From contig JANCIK010000008.1 in assembly GCA_028532985.1 (NCBI GenBank), positions 3,286,001 through 3,350,000 on the forward strand: a stretch of DNA of 64,000 nucleotides, in the 5' to 3' direction. Source of the DNA: Stropharia rugosoannulata. Taxonomy: Eukaryota > Basidiomycota > Agaricomycetes > Agaricales > Strophariaceae. The stretch's first letter is position 1. Each line of letters begins with the position of its first letter. The position numbers and the translations under genes are program-made. Below, in pieces: positions 57,052-64,000 of the stretch. Under the pieces are notes generated by a model. It did no database searches. It was not told the origin of the DNA and saw only the letters and a list, made by a program, of their open reading frames with translations.

Positions 57052-57363
57052 TTAGCACACGCAGTCAGTTTCGTCGACTCCCCGCAGATCTATTCCCCGT
57101 AACTCCACTCCGCGGCAGATGAGGCAGGTCTGTCTCGCCACGATTGGCACTGCATTAGGATTATGTTATACTGGTTGTAGAAGGGTCTGGGGAAATGCAC
57201 GCTTACCTCGGGCAATAGCGTCTTCAAGGAAAAGATGTAAGCGTAACATGTAGAATGGATATGTGCAAGGAGGCTTACCGGCAATCGCTACGGTGTTAAC
57301 TGGGCGAGCGATTGCGAGTTGGGTGAGGCAGCAGAGGAGGAAGATGCCGCTAATGAAGTTCAT
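57052..57363 (-). CDS. Small secreted peptide SSP-1
   Basis: Exons 57363-57279, 57221-57207 and 57149-57052 give 65 codons plus stop in frame, with a 15-nt middle exon. It has a signal-peptide-like start (MNFISGIFLLCCLTQLAIA), a short mature part and a cysteine-bearing end: IVARQTCLICRGVELRGIDL followed by RGVDETDCVC. It is paralogous to SSP-2 at 53056-53338. It lies upstream of NACHT-A on the same strand, with two NACHT tail relics between. The last residues CVC are three, not four, from the end, so this is not a CaaX pheromone. Function unknown; an extracellular or effector-like role is inference. Confidence 0.65.
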
Positions 57364-58386
57364 TTCGGGATATCGGAGGTGTGGTGCAGGGAAGGTAGAA
57401 GGTGTTAATGTGACTATGTTTAATGTGCAATTCTAGGTGTCGGAGTGGGCTGCGGCCTTGGTGGTCTGGGCATTTAGAGCTATTATATGAATCCTGATTC
57501 AGAGCTATTAATGAGCGTCCGTGATACGAGGGAGGCGTAGCGGGTATTCTGGCTCACGAAGGTCTCACGCGGGCTGCACACTCCCAGTGATAACTCTGTT
57601 TGATAGCGGACGGGCAGACGTGCTGATGCACCTTTGCGCTTTTAGGTCCCGCATTCAATCGGGATGACACTCGAGGTACTTGATTGATAGATCCCTTACT
57701 ATTATTAATGCTTACTATTATTACTGTAATGTCAAGCTTGTCGATGCTGATCTCGCTCAATACAGTACTGCACGCACGCAGGTCCTGATATCGCACATTA
57801 TGCATACATACGGACCGGAATCAGCGGAGACATTTCAATTTATACGATAAATTTAGGATTAAGTGTTTACTCTATGCAGAGTGTCCATGTACATCTGCGA
57901 TAGTACTAACGACCAATTTTTTCTGCTTTGTTTTGATCTCAAATATCGCGTAAACAGAGACAGACTTTATCTGCTTAGGCCATGCTACAGTTAAGGCGAT
58001 GTTGAGCTTCTGGTCACTGTATCATTATGTACTCTAACACTGCCCTTCTTTAATCCTTCAAGGCACGGCGGCATTAGCCATTTAAGTTTTTTCTTAATAC
58101 GAGTTCAACTCCAAGTCATCGTGTGCTCATCACCGCGTCATCCCGGGCTCTATACACCTCTCCACATGTGTCCCTACCCAATTAACAAGCGTTGCTGGCG
58201 GAACAAGCGGGTAAACCATACATAAATACCCCTGCAACGTGTTGTTATCATGGTCACTAGGTAGGCCGTGAGAATGTATTAGTCAGGCGGGCAGGGGCAG
58301 CACTCGCGGGCCTCGTTGTGCGGCCACAGTTGAACGTTGACTAGTGACTGGCAACACCACGACCACGACCACGACCAGCACCGTCG
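57364..58386. other. Intergenic between SSP-1 and the BTB gene
   Basis: 57540-57630 resembles 53480-53580 upstream of SSP-2 (shared AAGGTCTCAC and TTTGATAGC blocks), so it is probably the SSP promoter region. The rest shows no gene. Confidence 0.55.
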
Positions 58387-61300
58387 ATGGCCAGCACGAC
58401 GACGACGCCGCCGACGCCGGCGCCGAGCCTTCAGGAGGCGACAAAGGCCTCGACTGCGGTTTGGCAGCAGGACCTCGAATCGCTCTTCCATCACGCGAAA
58501 GATCGCTTCCCGGATGTGGTCTGGGAGCTCGACCAGGACGAGGAGGTGTACGGCCATAAAGGTGCGTAGGACCCGTGCTCTTCATCGAAGGCGTGTACGC
58601 TCATGCTCAGCGGCGTAACGTAGCAATCGTGTACGCCCGCGCCCCGCCGTCCTTCCAGAACCGTTATTTTGCGCGCGGGGGCGAGTCGACGGCGGCGCTT
58701 GTGTATAGCGAGGATGGCTACCCTGCTGAATCGACACTCACCCTCGCCGACCCCACGCCACAGCAGCAGCAGCAGCAACCCGCAGGCCCGCCTGCACCCA
58801 CCCTCCTCCGGCTGACTTCCGACATCAGCCCCGCGCTCTTCGCGAACGAGCTAGAATACTTGTACACCGGCAAAGGCTTCGGCGAGGCGTTCGAGTTCCT
58901 CTTCGACGCCGAGCACACGCACACACACACGCACAGCGGGGGCGGGGGGTCGACGGCGTCGATTGTGTCCGCTGACGAGCCGGAGCACGCGGAGGCGCTA
59001 AGGATCGACAAGCTCCGCAAGGACCTGGTGTTCATGTGGCGCTCGCGGCTGTACTCGGACGTGCGCATCGCGCTCACGGGCAACTTCAGCGCGGGCGCGG
59101 GGCACGAGGCGACCACCGCCATCTTCTCCTCGCACCGCTTCGTCCTCGTCTCGCGCTCGTCCTACTTCTACGACGCGCTCCTCGCCTGGCCGCGCCCGCC
59201 CTCCTCCTCTTCTCCCTCCTACGCCTTGTCCTCCTCCGTCTCCTCCGCCGGGGGGCCGGGGGAACAACCAACGCTCACGCTCCCCTCGCCCCCATTCACC
59301 CCCGCCTCAGTGCACTTCACCCTCGGGTTCTTATACACCGGCACCCTCATCTTCAGCCACAGGTCATACGACCTCTCAACCGCCTTCGCCATCCTCCGCG
59401 CCGCGCTCTACCTCGGCATCCCGACGCTGCACGACGAGATCCAGGCACGGATCGCCGCGGAGATGCTGCACGGGCTCTTCCACGCGTTCCTCCCCTTCCC
59501 CGCGTACGAGGCGCTGACGCAGGGGCGCTGGGGCACGGGCGGGTGCCGGTGCCGACAATGCGCGCGGCGCGCCCCGCGGGTGCTCGAGCTCGCGGTGGCG
59601 CCGGACGTGCAGAATGCGGTGCTCGAGCGCGGGGCGCGGAGAGCCCTCGTGGGCCTGTTCGGGGAGGGATGGGCGACGCAGGAGTTTGCGCAGCTGCCTC
59701 AGAAACTTAGGGAGAGTTTGTTGAAGGGCGTCGCGAAGCGGACGACGGGGGAGAATGCGCTGGGGCTGTTATATGCGGCGGAGCATGCGTTGAGGCGGCT
59801 GGGCAGCGCGGTGGAGCCGTGGGCGGATGTTGTTAGGGACGCGGTGCTTACTGCGCGGGGTAAAGTGGATGAGGTCGTCGCGCGCGAGGCGGAGGTGGTG
59901 TTTGCGACGGATGAGTGGGAGGCGGTGTTGGAGGGCGGTGGGGACCATTTTGAGGATTCTGAGAGGGTGGAGTGGACGATGGCGAGTGTGCTTAGGGGTG
60001 TTAGGGATGATTGTGCACCGGTTTTGTATCAGGTGTGTTTTTCTCTGTCTGGTTTTGCACTATGCTAATTATCTACCAGACGCTCGTTTCCTCTATCCTC
60101 CTCCGGCCGCACCCTACGGAACCGAGCGCGCCCCTCCTCCCTGCGACTTCGAATATCCGGGTACAGGTGGAGCAGACGCGGATGGAGCTCCTGAAGTGGT
60201 TTGGGAAGAACTGGCTGAACGTGCGGCAGGCGAGGGGATTCGACCCGCTCGAGGGCTGGAGTCTGAAAGAAATAAGCGATCGTGCGTCTACCTCCAAGGT
60301 TTATGAACGCTACTCACTTCTATGCAGATATCGAAGTGTCGATCGATGACCTGCTGTCGCCGCCGTCGTATTCGTCCCCTGCGAAGCGGAGCCAGGCGCA
60401 CTTGCACCCGCACTCGCGGCCGACGTCTACGCACCCGCACCCGCATACGTCGCGGGCGGACGTGGCGAGCGAGTCGGCGTCGATGAGGGTGAGTGTGCTG
60501 AGCCGCGTGGCGGGCTCTGCGGCGGGCGCGTCGCAGAGGGGGTCTGGTGCGGCGTCGCCTCGGCATACCAATAATAATAATAATAACGCGCTATCGAGCG
60601 GGCGCGGGAGCTCGGTGTATAGCCTTGCGCGGAGCACTGCGAGCAGCGTGAGTGTGCGGAGCGCGGCGACTGCGAGCACGATCTCTGCGATGCCGCGCGT
60701 GCACTCGCCAGTTGGTGCGGGGGCGGAGGGCGAGCGGATGTCGCCTGCGCGCCGGATTGCGGAGGATGCAAGGAGGAGCATGGCGCGGAGTCTTAGTGAG
60801 AAGGAGCGGCCGGACTCGAAGTTTGTGGATGATGAGATTGTGGGTGGCGTGCAGGCGCCGAGCATTGTGTTGCCCCCGGGCGAGGCAGAGGCGGAGGTGG
60901 GCGTGGACGAGGAGGCGAGTGGGTTTGGGGATGAGGCGAGCGAGGGCGGGGATGGGGAGGATGAGGAAGGCGGGGACGAGGGGGATGGGCAGAGCGATGC
61001 GGCGTCGACGGCGATGTCGACGGGGCCGGGAGGGACGAGGCCGTTGGTTGTGGGGCCGAAGAAGACGGTGGTGAGCCGGGCGTCGTCACGGGCTTCGATG
61101 GCGAGCACAACGCCGTCGCGGCGCACTCCAGTGGCTGCTACGGGGCCGAAGAAGACATCTCCCAGCGCGCAGAGGATCAAAGGAGAAGAGCGGGAAGGCG
61201 TGCGGACGCGGACGACGAGTGCGGCGAGCAGCGTCAGTCTCAGCCCCAGCGTACGTGCAAAGACCGCTACGGGCTCGCCTGCCCGGGGGAGCACGACGAC

Positions 61301-63299
61301 CAAGGGACGACTGAGCGTGAAGACTACAACCAAGGCAGGTGCCGCCGGCATCACATCCCCCCGCGCTCCTCCGCGGACTCCATCCACAGCCACCCTCTCC
61401 CGCCCCACATCCCGCGTGTCCACACACTCCACTCGCTCAGTCTCCGGCGGGGCGGCACGCCCAGAGTCGAGTGCCTCGGGCACAGGCACCTCGGACAGCT
61501 ACAGGACGGCCAGCGCGGGCTCTGCCTCCTCCCCCGTCAGCACCCGCAAGAGCGTCAGCACAGCTGGCACCCGCTCCCGCACCACTTCTACCGCCAGCAC
61601 GAGCACCATGAGCACCCTCAGCCGCCGCACTGTCAGCACGGCTACTGCAAGCACTACAAGTGGCTCCGGCCCTGCTACCCCTGCGTCGCGCGGCGCCCCG
61701 CGCTTGTCTGCCGGCTCTGCGGCGGCCGACAGGAAAAGACGCGTGTCGGGCGCGAGCGTCGCGTCCTCCGTGTCCGTTGCTAGTGCGAGCCCCAGCACGC
61801 GCTCCACGGCACCACGAGCCACGCCCGTGCGCAAGACCGTCAGCGCGGGCGCGGAGAAGGACAAGCAGCATCTCAGCCCCGCTGCGGCTGTTGCTGCCAA
61901 GGCGAAGGGGAAGGCGCCCGTGGGGGGCACGCCGAAGAAGGTCGGCTCCAGCGCGAGTGTGGGCGCGGTGCCGTCGCCTGGGTCTGGTCCTGTCGCACGC
62001 ACGCGCAAGATTACTGGCAAGAAGGAGAAGGAGCCAGAGCCAGAGCCGGACGCGGAGAGCTCGGATACGGGCGAGGGCGAAGGCGACGAGACGGTCGTGA
62101 TGGCTGCGCCCCCCGTCCTAGACGCTGATGATCAAGATAATACCATCACCCTCCCACCTCCCGAAGTGGACAAGGAGAACCAGACCCCAGCTACGAGCAC
62201 CGCGGTTGTCGAGGACAACGACAAGGACACGAAGCTCGCGGGCGACGAGCCGTCCCCGGCCAAGACCACCACGAGCACGAGCACTATAACTGTACGCCCG
62301 GGGATGCGCGACCTCGCGCGCGTGGGCGGCGATACGGAGCACAAGAAGACGGCCAGCTCGGCGTCTAGCTCGAGTGTGTCGACGCTGAGGAGGAAGGGGT
62401 CGAATGATACGATACGCACTGTCAAAAGCTCGGGTCTCGCGAGCGTGTCAACGCCTTCGTCTCAGGCGCAGGCGCTCCCGGCCCAGTCGTCCCCTGCTCC
62501 GGCACCGGCACCTGCACCGGCACCCACAACCGTTCAACCACCACCCGCCCAAACACCCGCCCAGGCCCACACGTCTCCGAGCGCCCGCCCCGCGTCACCC
62601 CCAGCAGTAGCAACGGCGGCGCGGCACCCCACCTCGATCGACCACATCCTCGCACAGACAGCACCGCAGGGCGCGACGCTCGAGATCGGGATCCCGTGCA
62701 TCATCTCATCAAAGCGGAAGCGCTTCAAGGCGTACGCGCGGTACATCGGCGAAGTCCTCGGCGAGAGCGGGCCGTGGGTGGGCGTGGAGGTGCCCCTCCC
62801 GCTGGGCGATGCGGCGTGGGCGTGGGGGGATGAGTCGTTCGTGTCTTCTGGGTCCATGGCTCATTCGCAGCATATGGCGGGCTCTGGGTACATGGGACCC
62901 CGCGATGACCGTGCGTGGCATGATGGATCCTGGGGCGGGGTGAGGTACTTTGAGATAGGCGGCGGGGTGGGCGGGAGCGAGTGGGAGTATGGATATGCGG
63001 GCGGGGAGAGCGATCGCGCGGCTCGACGCAGGAGGCTGGAGGGCGGGGGTAGCTGGTGGAGCTCTGGTGGGGGCGGCGCGAGTGGAGTTGGTGGTGCGGG
63101 GAGTGGGAGTGGGATAGGCGCGGGCGGAGGGACGAAGCGCGAAGGCGACTCGCTGAGTATCGCGTCGGAGAGGATGAAGCGCATGCGGAGCGTTAGCCCT
63201 GCGCACTCGGACGTGTCGGGTGGGACGGAGTCGCGTGGTCTGTTCGTCCGCCCGCAGCAGGTGCTGTATGTCGTTGATGCTGTCGGGGCGGATTTCTAG
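58387..63299 (+). CDS. BTB-domain protein with C-terminal CAP-Gly domain
   Basis: Four exons (58387-58561, 58624-60032, 60080-60281, 60328-63299) join in frame to about 1,585 codons. Residues about 45-110 hold a BTB-type segment (GHKAIVYARAPPSFQNRYF). A second BTB-like region follows: LYSDVRIALTGNFSAG, SSHRFVLVSRSSYFYDALLA and VHFTLGFLYTGTLIF. After a helical region comes a disordered Ser/Thr/Ala-rich stretch of about 750 residues with many basic and acidic patches. The end is a CAP-Gly domain (YIGEVLGESGPWVGVEVPLP, GVRYFEI, GLFVRPQQV) split by Gly/Ser-rich inserts. CAP-Gly domains bind tubulin or EB1 tails, so a microtubule-linked adaptor is likely. The DNA is much more GC-rich than the region to its left; no break seen. 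Confidence 0.85.
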
Positions 63300-63615
63300 A
63301 GTTTCGTTGGGCGCGTTTTATTTTTTTTCTCTGATACGGTCCCTGTTTCTTTGGTGGTTGTGGTCGTGTTGGTTTCTTGGATATATCCCCCCTTTTTTCC
63401 CTTTTTCTTCCGTGCATACATGCGATTCGATTTCAATAGACGTTTCCGGATCTGAACCTGACTGGTTGGCTGATTTACGTATCTCTTTCTCTCTACTCCC
63501 TCTCGCTGTTCCTGAAGTTCTGACTCTGTTCCTAAATTTCCGACCCGTGATTCGATTCGATTCCACGTGGAACCTGTCTAATATTCATATTCATCTCTCT
63601 TCACTTTTTCGTGTT

Positions 63616-63647
<32 letters not shown>

Positions 63648-64000
63648 TGCAACTTTCAACTGAGTCTCGATCCTATCTTGCTATCGCGCTCCGAATTTCG
63701 AAAATACACCTCAAGTACCTACTAGATCCTGAATTTTAATTTGTACCCGTTTTGTGTAGTTCTGCTCAATGCAATGCGATGCGATGCGATGTGTGGCTGG
63801 GGACGCGAATATGCTTTTACTTGCTTGCTTGCTTATCAGACAGACTTATTATGTGACTGCGCCGCCGCCCGTGCCGTGCGTCGTGTTTTGTAAGTTGTTT
63901 CCGTTTGGTCTGTCGGCACTTGAGAAAGTTTAGGTTTCTCCCCGGGCCTGAAAAGGTCTTGCGCTGGGATAATGCCTTGCCGGGGGACGTGAGGATGCCT
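63300..64000. other. 3' flank with simple repeats
   Basis: Pyrimidine-rich 3' region with a (CT)n run at about 63621-63647, GCGAT/GCAAT pentamer repeats at about 63769-63793 and TTGC tetramers near 63820. No gene is supported. Confidence 0.6.

Noticed and set aside
57052..57363. SSP-1 as a mating pheromone precursor
   Set aside because: It has a signal peptide and ends in CVC rather than a four-residue CaaX box.
60320..61489. 389-codon minus-strand ORF
   Set aside because: Antisense shadow of the GC-rich, Ser/Ala-rich part of the BTB/CAP-Gly gene.
1..64000. CRISPR array or prokaryotic operon structure
   Set aside because: Spliced eukaryotic genes throughout; no regularly spaced short repeats.

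Overview
The window looks like nuclear DNA of a filamentous basidiomycete, most likely an Agaricomycete. Genes are split by short GT-AG introns of about 45-65 nt. Host families include NACHT NTPases with an Agaricomycete-type N-terminus, WD40 repeats, 7TM proteins and an F-box protein. The mobile DNA (Ty3/gypsy elements, a Plavaka-type DNA transposon) is also typical of that group. No rRNA, tRNA gene or CRISPR array was seen. All gene models are my own reading by eye; exon borders are inferred from splice consensus and frame.

Layout. 1-4094: gene-poor, with a CpG-depleted stretch. 4095-12151: an 8.06-kb Ty3/gypsy chromovirus on the minus strand (Gypsy-1) whose pol and extra third ORF carry seven in-frame TGA codons. 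12535-14755: decayed WD40 gene. 14948-16898: site-2 protease. 18499-19315: an 817-bp fold-back element. 20302-21162: single-pass membrane protein. 21724-22560: 7TM protein. 24596-25914: Vps74/GOLPH3. 26515-27722: second 7TM protein. 28784-30677: MFS transporter. 31098-32288: F-box protein. 32508-34218: a 1,711-bp fold-back element with the same terminal sequence and near-perfect 734-bp arms.

34815-57363 holds the most interesting structure. Two pairs, each a small secreted peptide followed by a NACHT protein, lie in tandem on the minus strand. The right pair (peptide 57052-57363, NACHT-A 53883-55798) is open. In the left pair (peptide 53056-53338, NACHT-B 34815-52764) the NACHT gene, about 2 kb of coding sequence, is spread over 18 kb because three elements inserted in it: Gypsy-2 (35375-43190, 4-bp target duplication), a 7.6-kb two-gene Plavaka transposon (43512-51129, 2-bp duplication) and a solo LTR (51299-51851, 5-bp duplication). 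Because the interrupted gene can be aligned to NACHT-A, the element ends are fixed to the base, which shows that the Plavaka element carries a second, divergently transcribed DUF6698-like gene.

58387-63299: a large GC-rich gene coding for a BTB-domain protein with a C-terminal CAP-Gly domain. The rest is 3' flank with simple repeats.

Themes. Host genes cover general cell biology (Golgi retention, regulated intramembrane proteolysis, transport, ubiquitin adaptor, cytoskeleton) and innate-immunity-like NACHT proteins. The mobile DNA shows CpG-to-TpG decay: all three LTR differences in Gypsy-1, the one in Gypsy-2, and at least several of the Gypsy-1 stops fit cytosine methylation followed by deamination.
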